Made by a program: the position numbers and the translations under genes
Shown here: one piece after another, positions 7,641-16,879 of the stretch
Layout: every line of letters starts with the position of its first letter
Position numbering within the stretch: the first letter of the stretch is position 1
NCBI GenBank assembly: GCA_963709085.1
Contig: CAVPVB010000007.1
Span: 2,170,001 to 2,234,000 of the forward strand
Source: Rhodovastum sp963709085
Lineage (GTDB): Bacteria; Pseudomonadota; Alphaproteobacteria; Acetobacterales; Acetobacteraceae
DNA length: 64,000 bases
Direction of reading: 5' to 3'
The notes under the pieces: model-generated
What the model was told of the DNA's origin: nothing
Seen by the model: only the letters and a program-made list of their open reading frames with translations
The model's database searches: none

Positions 7641-9736
7641 GTGTCGGGTACCGCGCCCATCGCCCTGAACGGGCTGATGACGAGGCTGCGCCTGAACGCG
7701 CCCGGCACCGATGTGTGGCTGGCGGTCGGCGTGGTGGTGCTGTTGTCGATGCTGATCCTGCCGCTGCCCACGCTGGTGCTCGATCTGGGGCTGGCGATGT
7801 CCATCACCTCGGCGGTGCTGGTGCTGATGGTGGCGCTGTTCCTGCAACGGCCGCTCGATTTCACCAGTTTCCCCACGCTGCTGCTGCTCACCACGCTGCT
7901 GCGGCTGTCGCTGAACGTCGCCACCACCCGGCTGATCCTGTCGCGCGGCAACGAGGGAACCGCGGCGGCCGGCCATGTGGTGCAGGCTTTCGGCGGCTTC
8001 CTGATGGGCGGCGATGTGGTGATCGGCCTGATCCTGTTCGCCATCCTGCTGGTGGTGAACTTCATGGTCATCACCAAGGGCTCCGGCCGCATCGCCGAGG
8101 TGGCGGCGCGGTTCAGCCTCGACGCCATGCCGGGCAAGCAGATGGCGATCGATGCCGAACTGTCCTCCGGCGCCATCGACGAAATCACCGCGCGGGCCCG
8201 GCGGCGCGAGCTGCAGGAGGAAAGCGGCTTCTACGGCGCCATGGACGGCGCGGCGAAATTCGTCCGCGGCGATGCCATCGCCGCCCTGCTGATCACCTTC
8301 ATCAACATCCTCGGCGGGCTGGCGATCGGGCTGGTGCGCCACGGCATGGCCTTCGCGGATGCCGCCTCCACCTACACCACGCTGACCGTCGGTGACGGGC
8401 TGGTGTCGCAGATCCCCGCCCTGCTGGTCTCCACCGCCGCCGGCATCGTGGTGACCAAGGGCAGCACCGAGGGCAGCGCCGATGCGGCGCTGATGCGCCA
8501 GCTGGGCGGCAACCCCAAGCCGCTGGCGCTTGCCGGCGGTGCCGCCGTGGTGCTGGCGCTGATGCCGGGGCTGCCGGCGCTGCCCTTCCTGGTGCTGGGC
8601 GGGCTGGCCGGCGGGGCGGCGTATCTGCGCCACCGCCTCCCGCCCGAGGCCGCCGCTGCCGCCGCGGCTGCCGCCGCGGCGCCGCCTGCCGCGCCGGCCG
8701 AGCCGCCGATCAGCGAAGCGCTGCGGATGGACATGATCCGGCTGGAACTCGGGCTCGGGCTGCTCGGCCTGGCCGGCGGCGAGCAACCGCGGCTGACCGA
8801 GCAGATCAAGGCGCTGCGCCGCACCATCGCCACCGAGATGGGCTTCGTGCTGCCGCCGGTGCGCATCCAGGACAACATGCAGCTCCGAAGCAGGACGGCT
8901 ACTCGGTGCGCATCAAGGAGATCGAGGCCGGGCAAGGCGAGATCCGCGCCGGCATGCTGCTGGCGATGGACCCGGGCGGCAGCATGCCCAACCTGGCCGG
9001 GGAGCGCACCATCGAGCCCGCCTTCGGCCTGCCGGCGCTGTGGATCGATCCGTCCCTGCGCGAGGAGGCGGTGTTCCGCGGCTGCACCGTGGTCGATCCG
9101 CCGAGCGTGCTGGCGACCCACCTGACCGAAATCGTTCGCCAGACCATGGCCGAGCTGCTCTCCTTCGCCGAGACGCAGAAGCTGCTCGATGATCTGCCGC
9201 GCGAACAGCAGAAGCTGGTGGCCGAGCTGATCCCGGCGCAGATCACCGTCGGCGGCGTGCAGCGGGTGCTGCAGATGCTGCTGGCCGAGCGCATCTCCAT
9301 CCGCGACCTGCCGACCATCCTGGAAGGCATCCAGGAGGCCTGCGCCAGCGGCGGACGGGCTATCCCCGGCATCGTCGGCCATGTGCGGGCGCGCCTGGCG
9401 CGCCAGATCAGCGATGCGCATGTCGGCGGCGCCGGCTATATCCCGCTGGTGACCCTCAGCCCGGACTGGGAGACGGCGTTCGCCGAATCGCTGGTCGGCC
9501 CGCCGGAAGACCGGCAACTGGCGATGGCGCCGTCCCGGCTCGGCGAGTTCATGAACGCGCTGCGGACGGTGTTCGATCGCGCCACCCAGGCGGGCGAGGC
9601 GCCGGTGCTGCTGACCAGCGGCGGCATCCGCTTCCACGTGCGCGCGATCGTCGAGCGCATCCGGCCGGCGACGCCGGTGCTGGCACAGGCGGAAATCTTC
9701 CCGCGGGTGCGCATCCGGACGGTGGGGACGATATGA
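7641..9736 (+). CDS. flhA: Flagellar export gate protein FlhA (one frameshift)
   Basis: FlhA is the main membrane component of the flagellar type III export gate. The GTG at 7641, six bases after flbD, starts a protein with about eight membrane helices and the conserved FHIPEP-region sequence (FTSFPTLLLLTTLLRLSLNVA). The cytoplasmic loop (ITKGSGRIAEVAARFSLDAMPGK) is intact. An alanine-rich linker of about 25 residues precedes the cytoplasmic domain. The frame changes near 8885, where CAGCTCCGAAG probably lost one C, and continues PKQDGYSVRIKEIEAGQGEI to the end RIRTVGTI. The corrected length is close to 698 residues, normal for FlhA. Confidence 0.92.
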
Positions 9737-9752
9737 CCTTGCGGGAACAGGC

Positions 9753-9808
9753 AAGGCCAGGGCTCCGCCCTGGACCCGCCAAGGGCCGAGAGGCCCCTGG
9801 ACCCCATT
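9753..9808 (+). repeat. Dispersed two-hairpin repeat, copy A
   Basis: This intergenic element lies between flhA and flhF. It has two small palindromes in series: CCAGGGC-TCC-GCCCTGG at 9758-9774 and an imperfect one (CCAAGGGCC/GGCCCCTGG) at 9779-9800, followed by ACCCC. The same layout recurs at 42257, 42396 (inverted), 53158, 53787 and 55450. Confidence 0.85.
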
Positions 9809-9836
9809 ACTCAAGGACAACGCCTGGGCTATCACC

Positions 9837-10748
9837 ATGCGGCTGAAGCTTTACCGCGCGGCTGACACCGCCGAGGCGATGGCGCAGGTGCGCGCCGAAC
9901 TTGGCGCCGACGCCCTGATCCTGTCCTCCCGCCGCGTTCAGGGCGGGGTGGAAGTGACCGCCGCGCTGGAACGGGACGACGATCCTGTCGCGCCGCCGGC
10001 GCCCGACCCGCAGCGCATGGCCGCCTTCGCCTGGCACGGCGTGCCGGCCGGGCTGGTGCGGCGGCTGGAGGCGGGGCCGCTGCCCTTCGCCCTGTCGGCG
10101 ACGCTGCGCTTCGAGAAGCTGGCGCTGCGCGATTCGGCCCCGCCGCTGCTGGTGATCGGCCCGCCCGGCGCGGGCAAGACGCTCACCGTCGCGCGGCTCG
10201 CGGCCCGGCTGGTGATGGCCGGGGCGGCGCCGCTGGTGATCACCGCCGACGGCCAGCGTGCCGGGGCGCCCGAGCAACTGGCCGCCTTCACCCGCCTGCT
10301 CGACCTGCAACTGCTGGTGGCGAGCACCCCGGCGTCGCTGGCGCGCGCGCTGGCGCGGCGGGAAGGCGGCGCGCCGGTGCTGATCGACAGCCCCGGTACC
10401 GACCCGTTCGACCCGGCCCAGCGTGACGAGATCGCCGCCCTGGCCAGCACCGCCGGCGCCAGGCTCGCGGTGGTGCTGCCGGCCGGACTGGATGTGGGCG
10501 AGGCCACCGATCTGGCCGGCGCCTACGCCGCCTGCGGCGCCCGGCTGCTGGCGGCAACCCGGCTGGACCTGGCGCGGCGCATCGGCGCCGTGCTGGCCGC
10601 CGCCGGCGCCGGCCTGGCGCTGGCCGAGGCCGGCATCGGTCCGGGTGCCGCCGACGGCCTCGTGCCGATGACCCCCGATCTGCTGGCCACACGGCTGATG
10701 CGCGTGCCCCAGCTTCCCGCCGCCCGCACCGGAGCGCGCCCGACATGA
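9837..10748 (+). CDS. flhF: Flagellar GTPase FlhF
   Basis: FlhF is an SRP-type GTPase that places flagella, usually at the pole, together with FlhG. The 303-residue protein begins with the FlhF B domain (MRLKLYRAADTAEAMAQVRA, GADALILSSRR). The G domain follows with G1 GPPGAGKT near residue 110 and a G3-like DSPGT. The G4 position reads TRLD rather than TKLD. It is shorter than many FlhF proteins (about 350-450 residues) because the linker is short. Its last four bases overlap flhG (ATGA), which fits translational coupling. Confidence 0.9.
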   Translation: MRLKLYRAADTAEAMAQVRAELGADALILSSRRVQGGVEVTAALERDDDPVAPPAPDPQRMAAFAWHGVPAGLVRRLEAGPLPFALSATLRFEKLALRDSAPPLLVIGPPGAGKTLTVARLAARLVMAGAAPLVITADGQRAGAPEQLAAFTRLLDLQLLVASTPASLARALARREGGAPVLIDSPGTDPFDPAQRDEIAALASTAGARLAVVLPAGLDVGEATDLAGAYAACGARLLAATRLDLARRIGAVLAAAGAGLALAEAGIGPGAADGLVPMTPDLLATRLMRVPQLPAARTGARPT

Positions 10749-11530
10749 CCGCCGCCACCACCCTTGCCACCACCACCACCGCTCCCACCCGCGCCGGCCG
10801 CATCCTGGCGGTCGCCTCCGGCAAGGGCGGGGTGGGAAAAACCTGGTTCGCCATCACGCTGGCGCATGCCCTGGCCCGCGCCGGCGAGCGGGTGCTGCTG
10901 TTCGACGGCGATCTCGGTCTTGCCAATGTCGATATCCAGCTTGGCCTGATGCCGGCGCATGACCTCACCTCGGTGGTGGACGGGCGGATCGGCCTGGCCC
11001 AGGCGGCGCAGCTTCACGAAGGCGGCTTTTCCATCCTCGCCGGGCGCTCCGGGTCGGGCTCGCTGTCGCAGCTTGAGCCGGCGGCGCTTGAGGCCCTGCT
11101 GGCGGCGCTGCGGCAGGAATCCGACCGACTCGATCGGGTGGTGGTGGATCTCGGCTCCGGGCTCGACCGCAGCGTGCGCCGCATGGCGGGATTTGCCGAC
11201 ACATTGCTGGTGGTGGCGACCGAGGAGCCGACCAGCCTGACCGATGCCTATGCCGCGCTGAAGCTGCACGCGGCCGACCGGCCCTCGGGCGAGGCGCGGG
11301 TGGTGGTGAACCAGGCCGGCAGCCGGGCCGCCGGCGAGCGCACCTACGCAACGCTCGCGCGTGCCTGCCGTTCCTTCCTCGGTCGTGCGCCGGCGCTGGC
11401 CGGGGTGGTGCGCCGCGACGAACGGGTGCCCGACGCGATCCGCCGGCAGACGCTGTTTCTGACCCGCCATCCGACCGCGCCGGCAGCCGCCGATATCGAA
11501 GCGATCGCCGCCGGCCTCATGGGCGCGTAG
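10745..11530 (+). CDS. flhG: MinD-like ATPase FlhG (FleN)
   Basis: This 261-residue ParA/MinD-family ATPase limits flagellar number by acting on FlhF and the C ring. A threonine-rich N-terminus of about 17 residues precedes the deviant Walker A motif SGKGGVGKT, and FDGDLGLANVDIQLGL is the classical FlhG/MinD switch region. The signature residues DLGSGLDRSV and VVATEEPTSLTDAYA match FleN. The usual C-terminal amphipathic helix is short. The gene ends the flagellar operon in this window; 44 bases separate it from the next gene. Confidence 0.92.
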   Translation: MTAATTLATTTTAPTRAGRILAVASGKGGVGKTWFAITLAHALARAGERVLLFDGDLGLANVDIQLGLMPAHDLTSVVDGRIGLAQAAQLHEGGFSILAGRSGSGSLSQLEPAALEALLAALRQESDRLDRVVVDLGSGLDRSVRRMAGFADTLLVVATEEPTSLTDAYAALKLHAADRPSGEARVVVNQAGSRAAGERTYATLARACRSFLGRAPALAGVVRRDERVPDAIRRQTLFLTRHPTAPAAADIEAIAAGLMGA

Positions 11531-11574
11531 CAGGCGCTTGCCCGGAACGGCGGCGACTGATACGGCATGCAACC

Positions 11575-12327
11575 ATGATCCGACACACGATCCTCGCCGC
11601 CCTGGTTTCGCTGGGGCTGCTGTGTGCCGTGCCCGTGGCGAGCACCGTGCCGGGCTGTCCTGCCGCGCCCGAAATGGTGACGGCGGAGGGGCCGCCGGCG
11701 GCGATGCCACGGGTTGCGGCGGCGCTGAAAGGCGGCCGGCTGGACGTGCTGGCCATCGGTTCGGGCACCGTGCTAGGCCTGCGCGGGCGGGTGGAGGGCT
11801 CGTTCTCCGACCGCATGGTGCAGGAACTGCGCCTGGCGTCACCGGGCGTCGAAATTCACCTGACGGTGCAGGGCGAGCGCGGCATGACCGCCGCGGCGAT
11901 GCTGGCCGCCCTCCACAAGGGGCTCGACGGCCGGGGAATCAGCCTGGTGGTCTGGCAGACCGGCACGGTGGAAGCGATGCAGAAACTGCCGCCGGAGGAG
12001 TTCGCCCGCACGCTGGATGCCGGTGCCGAGGTGGTGCGGGCGGCCGGCGCGGATCTCCTGCTGGTCGATCCCCAGTACAGTCGCTTGCTGCAGACGCATG
12101 CCACGCTCGGCCCCTACCGCGAGACGATGCAGCAGGTCGCCCAACGCCATGCGGCCGTGCTGTTCCGCCGCTTCGACTTGATCCGGCAATGGGTGGAGGC
12201 CGGCCAGATCGACCTGGAGAGCGTCGCCAAGTCCGAGCGGCCGAAGATGACCGAGCGGCTGAATGCCTGCCTGGGCCAGGCGCTGGCGCAGACCGTGCTG
12301 CGGGCGGCCGGCCTGACGCGAATCTGA
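11575..12327 (+). CDS. Secreted SGNH/GDSL-like hydrolase family protein
   Basis: The 250-residue protein has a signal peptide (MIRHTILAALVSLGLLCAVPVAS) and resembles the SGNH/GDSL fold. The block I segment reads LAIGSGTVLG where GDS is usual, and DPQYSRLL near residue 163 could be the block V region. The usual histidine of block V is not evident and block III (GTVEAM) is poor, so catalysis is uncertain. It follows the flagellar operon on the same strand after 44 bp, but no functional link is seen. It converges on lon with 18 bp between stops. Esterase or carbohydrate deacetylase activity would be guesses. Confidence 0.6.
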   Translation: MIRHTILAALVSLGLLCAVPVASTVPGCPAAPEMVTAEGPPAAMPRVAAALKGGRLDVLAIGSGTVLGLRGRVEGSFSDRMVQELRLASPGVEIHLTVQGERGMTAAAMLAALHKGLDGRGISLVVWQTGTVEAMQKLPPEEFARTLDAGAEVVRAAGADLLLVDPQYSRLLQTHATLGPYRETMQQVAQRHAAVLFRRFDLIRQWVEAGQIDLESVAKSERPKMTERLNACLGQALAQTVLRAAGLTRI

Positions 12328-12345
12328 GCGGCCCTCGGCAACAGG

Positions 12346-14778
12346 CTATTCATGCACGGCCGCGACCGGAACCTGCTGCTGCGCCTGCGCCATGGCTGAC
12401 GCGGGCGCCAGGGCAGCGGCCACGGCGTTGTCCACCCGGTCGAGCCAGATGAACTCCAGGCGGTCCCGCGCCTCCCGGGGGATTTCCTCAAGATCGCGCC
12501 GGTTGCGCGCGGGCAGCATCACCCGTTTCAAACCGGCGGCGGCGGCGGCCACCATTTTTTCCTTGATGCCGCCCACCGGCAGCACCAGGCCCCGCAGGCT
12601 GATCTCGCCGGTCATCGCGGTGTCACCGCGCACGGTGCGGCCGGTGAGCAGGGAGGCGAGTGCGATGAACATCGCCACGCCGGCGCTCGGCCCATCCTTG
12701 GGCGTGGCGCCGGCCGGCACATGGATGTGGATGTCGCTGGCCTCGAACTGAGCCGGGTCGATTCCCAGTCCGGCGCCCTCGGTCTTGACCAGGCTGAGCG
12801 CGGCCTGGGCGCTCTCCTTCATCACATCGCCCAGTTGCCCGGTCAGGATCAACCGGCCTTTGCCCGCCGTCCTGGCGGCCTCGATGAACAGGATTTCGCC
12901 GCCGGTGGGCGTCCAGGCGAGCCCGGTCGCCACGCCGGGCACGCTGGTGCGCATCGCCACCTCGTTCTCGAACCGGGGCGGTCCCAGCATCCCGGCGAGG
13001 TCCTCAGTGGTGATGCGGATGGTATCCGCCGATCCGTCCGCGACCCGGACGGCGGCACGGCGCAGGACGCGGCCGATTTCCCGCTCCAGGCTGCGCACGC
13101 CGGCTTCGCGCGTGTAGGCCTCGATGATGGTCTTCAGCGCCGCTTCGTCGATCTCGACCTGCCCGGGCCGGAGCCCGTTGGCTTCCATCTGCCGCCGCCA
13201 CAGATAGCGTTCGGCGATCTGCAGCTTCTCGCCGGCGGTGTAGCCGGCCAGCGAGATGATCTCCATCCGGTCGCGCAGCGGCCCGGGAACGGTGTCGAGC
13301 ATGTTGGCGGTGGTGATGAACACCACCCGGCTGAGGTCGAACGGGACGGCCAGATAATTGTCGCGGAAGGTGGCGTTCTGCTCGGGATCCAGCACTTCCA
13401 GCAAGGCGGCGGCGGGATCGCCCTGCATGCCGGCGCCCATCTTGTCGATCTCGTCGAGCATCATCACGCAGTCGCGTGCGCCGGCCTTGCGGATCGCCTG
13501 GATGATGGTGCCGGGCAGGGCGCCGACATAGGTGCGCCGGTGGCCGCGGATTTCCGCCTCGTCATGCATCCCGCCCAGGCTCACCCGGACGAATTTGCGC
13601 CCCATCGCGCGGGCGATCGACTGGCCGAGGGAGGTTTTGCCCACGCCCGGCGGTCCGACAAAGCAAAGAATCGGTGCCTTGCCGGCGGGGGCGAGCTTAC
13701 GCACCGCAAGATACTCGACGATGCGCTGCTTGATCTTCTCCAGGCCGAAATGGTCCTGATCGAGGATGTGCCGCGCCGCATCGATATCGATAAGCGGGGA
13801 ATGCGGCTCAGGCCAGGGCAGCTCGGTGAGCCATTCAAGATAGCCGCGGATCATGCCGTATTCGGCGCTGGCCTCGGGGGTGCGCGCCAGACGGCGGAGT
13901 TCCTTGCGGGCCTGGGTCTCGACCTCTTCGGGCATCCCCGCCCCGGCGATGGCCTTCTCCAGCTCGGTGATCTCCTGGCGCGTGCCCTCGCCCTCACCGA
14001 GTTCCCGCTGAATGGCGGCCAGTTGCTCGCGCAGCACCGCCTCCCGCTGACGCTGGCCGAACGCCGCCTTGGTCTGGCGGCCGATTTCGGCCGAGAGCCG
14101 CAGCACCTCCAGCCGCTGGCCGAGCAGGGTGGAGACCTTGTCCAGCCGTTCCGCGACGCCGACGGTTTCCAGGATCTCCTGCTTCTCCGCCGGCTTGGCG
14201 TCCAGATAGGCGGTGGTCATGTCCGCCAGCATGCCGGGCGATGTGATCGCCTGCATCGCCTGACGCAGCTCCTGCGGCGCCTGCGCCAGCAGCTCCAGCG
14301 CTTCCAGGGCCTGTTGCCTGACGTTCAGCAAGCGCGCCTCTATCCCAGGGCCGGTTTCGATCGGCTCCGGCAGGTGCAATCCGCGGGCAACCAGATAGGG
14401 CCAGCCCTCGAGCACCTCCGATATCCGGAACCGCTGGACGCCCTGGCAGATCAGATGATGTTCCCCGTCCGGCCCGGTGACGTAGCGCAGGATGTTGGCG
14501 ATCGTGCCGACCGCGTGCAGATCGCCGGCGGCGGGTTCGGCGACCTCGGGATCGCGCTGCAGCACGATGACCACCTGGCGCTGCTCGCGCACGGCCTGCT
14601 GGACCGCCGCGACCGAACGCGGCCGGCCGATCGTCATGGGGGTCACAATCTCGGGGAACAGGACCATGTTGCGCACCGGCACGACGAGGAACGCATCGGT
14701 GGGCGGTGAGGGCTGGGAAGACGAAGGTTGGGCGGGCGAACCCGATGGTTTGCGGGCGGGATCCTCGGCCATGGTCAT
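12346..14778 (-). CDS. lon: ATP-dependent protease Lon
   Basis: Lon degrades misfolded and some regulatory proteins in the cytoplasm. The 810-residue protein has, in order, the LAN substrate domain (LVVPVRNMVLFPEIVTPM), a coiled-coil helical part, the AAA+ domain with Walker A GPPGVGKTS and Walker B MMLDEIDKM, and the C-terminal protease domain with the Ser-Lys dyad (catalytic Ser in KDGPSAGVAMF, Lys in GGIKEKMVAA). I chose the ATG at 14778, which shares its A with the hsp20 stop (TGATG), so the two genes are coupled. A proline- and serine-rich N-terminal extension of about 20 residues is unusual but not rare. Cotranscription with hsp20 suggests heat induction. Confidence 0.96.
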   Translation of the reverse strand: MTMAEDPARKPSGSPAQPSSSQPSPPTDAFLVVPVRNMVLFPEIVTPMTIGRPRSVAAVQQAVREQRQVVIVLQRDPEVAEPAAGDLHAVGTIANILRYVTGPDGEHHLICQGVQRFRISEVLEGWPYLVARGLHLPEPIETGPGIEARLLNVRQQALEALELLAQAPQELRQAMQAITSPGMLADMTTAYLDAKPAEKQEILETVGVAERLDKVSTLLGQRLEVLRLSAEIGRQTKAAFGQRQREAVLREQLAAIQRELGEGEGTRQEITELEKAIAGAGMPEEVETQARKELRRLARTPEASAEYGMIRGYLEWLTELPWPEPHSPLIDIDAARHILDQDHFGLEKIKQRIVEYLAVRKLAPAGKAPILCFVGPPGVGKTSLGQSIARAMGRKFVRVSLGGMHDEAEIRGHRRTYVGALPGTIIQAIRKAGARDCVMMLDEIDKMGAGMQGDPAAALLEVLDPEQNATFRDNYLAVPFDLSRVVFITTANMLDTVPGPLRDRMEIISLAGYTAGEKLQIAERYLWRRQMEANGLRPGQVEIDEAALKTIIEAYTREAGVRSLEREIGRVLRRAAVRVADGSADTIRITTEDLAGMLGPPRFENEVAMRTSVPGVATGLAWTPTGGEILFIEAARTAGKGRLILTGQLGDVMKESAQAALSLVKTEGAGLGIDPAQFEASDIHIHVPAGATPKDGPSAGVAMFIALASLLTGRTVRGDTAMTGEISLRGLVLPVGGIKEKMVAAAAAGLKRVMLPARNRRDLEEIPREARDRLEFIWLDRVDNAVAAALAPASAMAQAQQQVPVAAVHE

Positions 14779-15179
14779 CACGCCATTTTGTTCAGGCAGA
14801 TGACCAGGCAGCCATCGATCATCTCGCGGGAGATCCGGTCATAGGCGCCGCGGGGCAGGGGGATGCGGCGCTCGAACCGTCCCTGGGGCAGCTCCATCCG
14901 ATGGATCGCCGCGGTTCGCAGCGCGTCCAGAATTCTCCGCTCGCCGGCGATGATCAGAAACGGCCCATCGATGATCACCTGCACCTCGGACGCGACCACA
15001 CCGGGCAGGGCGGCGATGACAAGGACTTCGTTGTCCGTCTCAAGGACATCGACCGGGGGCTCCCACCGTGCCTGGCGCGGCTGGGACGCCGACGGCTGAA
15101 AGAACTGGCGGTGAAGCTGTTCGGCACGCGCCAGCGCGCCGAGCGCCCCGGCCCACATCCAATCATGACGATCTCTCAT
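14778..15179 (-). CDS. Small heat-shock protein, Hsp20 family
   Basis: This 133-residue holdase chaperone has an alpha-crystallin domain from about residue 47 (VDVLETDNEVLVIAALPGV) to the end, with ADP-like strands VQVIIDGPFLIIAGER and the RRIPLPRGAYDR segment that replaces the usual F-x-R-x-F-x-L-P element. The C-terminal IxI oligomer motif is missing, and the protein stops soon after the last strand (CLVICLNKMA). I chose the ATG at 15179, though the ribosome site is weak (AAGAGCGG). Longer upstream frames exist but lack family similarity. It is upstream of and coupled to lon, a stress pair. Confidence 0.88.
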   Translation of the reverse strand: MRDRHDWMWAGALGALARAEQLHRQFFQPSASQPRQARWEPPVDVLETDNEVLVIAALPGVVASEVQVIIDGPFLIIAGERRILDALRTAAIHRMELPQGRFERRIPLPRGAYDRISREMIDGCLVICLNKMA

Positions 15180-15320
15180 GGCCGGCCGCCGCTCTTCTGT
15201 TCCGGGTGGAAAAAACAGCTCCACCCGATCAAAGCGGCGGCTTCTGTCAGCCGCAACCTCTGTCCTTGCCGCGGCGCGGAGTCTCACGGCATGTTGCGAC
15301 AGTAGCACCAACATCCGACG

Positions 15321-15367
15321 ATTCTGGCGCCCGACGACGCTGCCGCCCGGCAATTCTGGCGCCCGAC
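15321..15367. repeat. 15-bp direct repeat upstream of hsp20-lon
   Basis: ATTCTGGCGCCCGAC occurs at 15321-15335 and again at 15353-15367, a spacing of 32 bp or about three helical turns. It lies 140-190 bp upstream of the hsp20 start and just past the patatin gene stop. Each copy contains the palindrome TGGCGCC(C)/GGCGCC. It may be a paired operator; no regulator is assigned. Confidence 0.6.
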
Positions 15368-15380
15368 ACCTGATACCCGG

Positions 15381-16640
15381 CTACACGCCCGGCGGCTTTG
15401 TTGCCCAATCGTAGCCCCGGCGGGCACGTTGGTAACCGTAATCGAACAGGGCGCGCATGAATTCCTGATCAAACGGTTCCGGTAGTTTCTTGTTGAAGTC
15501 GGACCCAATATAGGCAAGCCTGAAATCAATCCCATCATTCCTGGCATTGTTGAACATGCGTATAACGTCGTTGTAGCCACTTACGGTAATCATCGTGGAA
15601 ACGGCGCGTCCGGCGATGCCCATGGTGCTACGCTCCATCGCCACCCATTCAGGGTCGAGCCGGCCGTTGCGGATGATATACGCGGTCGCCGGCACGACAA
15701 GCTGGCCATTTCTCATGCGCTCGCGCCGGCGGCGCGTCATGGCGGCAGGATACAGAAACGCCTGCGCGAAGGCGCCGCCATCGACGTGCATCTCCTGATA
15801 AGGTTGCCCGTCCAGGGTCACGTCGAACATGGTCGGCGGGAAGGCGACGGGAATCGCGGCGGAGGCCAGCAGGATGCGGCGGACCGTGTCCAGCGCCCGC
15901 TTATGCCCGCTGCTGGCGATGGCCCCCAGATTCCAGATCACCGGCTGTCCGGCATCGAGGTCGGCGGTGCTGACCAGCAGCAGGCGGCCATCTTTATAGG
16001 CTTTCGCGATCGCCGCCAGCATATCGTCGTTCAGGTATTGGGAAATGGTGTTGAACAGCGGCGAGTTGTCGTTCAGCGCGTCGCCGAACACAGCCGCCAG
16101 AATGTTGCGCCTGATGAGCACCTTGGATGACGTGAGCTCGGTGTAGACGGTGCGCAGTTGCGGGTCGTAGCCGGACCCGAGATAGGCGAACGGCGCGGTG
16201 AGGGCGCCGGTGCTGACGCCGGTCACCAGATCGAAGACCGGCCGCGTGCCGTACTCGGACCAGCCGCACAGCAGCCCGGCGCCGAACGCGCCATTTTCGC
16301 CGCCGCCGGACACCGACAGTAGCTGCAACTCGGGCAGTGGCGCGTCGGCTGACAGGTTGCGCGCCCGCTGCTGGCGCTGCAGGGTCGCCATGACCTCGGC
16401 TTCGAGGGCGTCCGCGCCCAGCAATGGGAAGAAACGCTCGTTCGGCAAACCCAATACGCTGGCCTTGGTAACTTGGCCCAATGGCACGGCCGGCCCACGC
16501 TCGGGGAAGGCACATCCGGGCAGCATCGCCGCAGCGCCCGCGCTGACGGCAATGCCGAACAGGTTGCGGCGAGATGGCCATCCGGCCGTATCGGTTGTGG
16601 GGATGACGGGAACCGACACGGGTGGACCGGGATTTTCCAT
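15381..16640 (-). CDS. Patatin-like phospholipase, predicted Tat lipoprotein
   Basis: This protein of about 419 residues is a serine acyl hydrolase of the patatin family. The N-terminus has a twin-arginine-like stretch (PSRRNLFGIAVSAGAAAMLPGC) ending in a lipobox cysteine, so it should be exported and lipid-anchored. The family motifs are complete: oxyanion loop GGGENGAFGAG, nucleophile elbow GVSTG, and the catalytic aspartate in HVDGG. Substrate is unknown. I chose the ATG at 16640, which leads directly to the export signal; a longer frame to 16721 exists, and neither has a strong ribosome site. It is divergent from the DUF2252 gene. A second, distinct patatin lipoprotein is at 49311-50810. 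Confidence 0.85.
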   Translation of the reverse strand: MENPGPPVSVPVIPTTDTAGWPSRRNLFGIAVSAGAAAMLPGCAFPERGPAVPLGQVTKASVLGLPNERFFPLLGADALEAEVMATLQRQQRARNLSADAPLPELQLLSVSGGGENGAFGAGLLCGWSEYGTRPVFDLVTGVSTGALTAPFAYLGSGYDPQLRTVYTELTSSKVLIRRNILAAVFGDALNDNSPLFNTISQYLNDDMLAAIAKAYKDGRLLLVSTADLDAGQPVIWNLGAIASSGHKRALDTVRRILLASAAIPVAFPPTMFDVTLDGQPYQEMHVDGGAFAQAFLYPAAMTRRRRERMRNGQLVVPATAYIIRNGRLDPEWVAMERSTMGIAGRAVSTMITVSGYNDVIRMFNNARNDGIDFRLAYIGSDFNKKLPEPFDQEFMRALFDYGYQRARRGYDWATKPPGV

Positions 16641-16788
16641 CTGGCTGGCTTTCTGTGGTGCACGCTGGCTATTTTGCACTGATGGCGGAACAGTTTTCCA
16701 GACCACCTGCACGCCACACATCCGGCGACGCCGAGATCATGATGGCACGCGATTCGTAACCGACGCATCCTTCGGGGATCGCCGGTAT

Positions 16789-16802
16789 TTGATCAAGATC
16801 CG
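16789..16802. promoter_or_regulatory. Imperfect FNR-like site
   Basis: TTGATCAAGATCCG has a perfect left half (TTGAT), correct four-base spacing and three of five right-half bases of the FNR box. It lies between the divergent patatin and DUF2252 genes. A perfect TATAAT at 16856-16861 is not at class II spacing from it and would leave a very short leader, so the regulatory reading is weak. Confidence 0.3.
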
Positions 16803-16879
16803 CCAGGAGATGCCGAGGACTTGAAGCCTTGCGATCGCTCCAGATTTCACACAATTATAATAGCGAGGAGGGCCAAACC

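Noticed and set aside
5253..8786. A minus-strand open frame of over 1100 codons antisense to fliH-flhA
   Set aside because: It is an artefact of high GC; the product is low-complexity (His, Gln, Arg, Gly rich) and the opposite strand encodes recognised flagellar proteins.
12721..14709. A plus-strand open frame of 662 codons antisense to lon
   Set aside because: The lon protein is complete and conserved on the other strand, and the antisense product is not protein-like.
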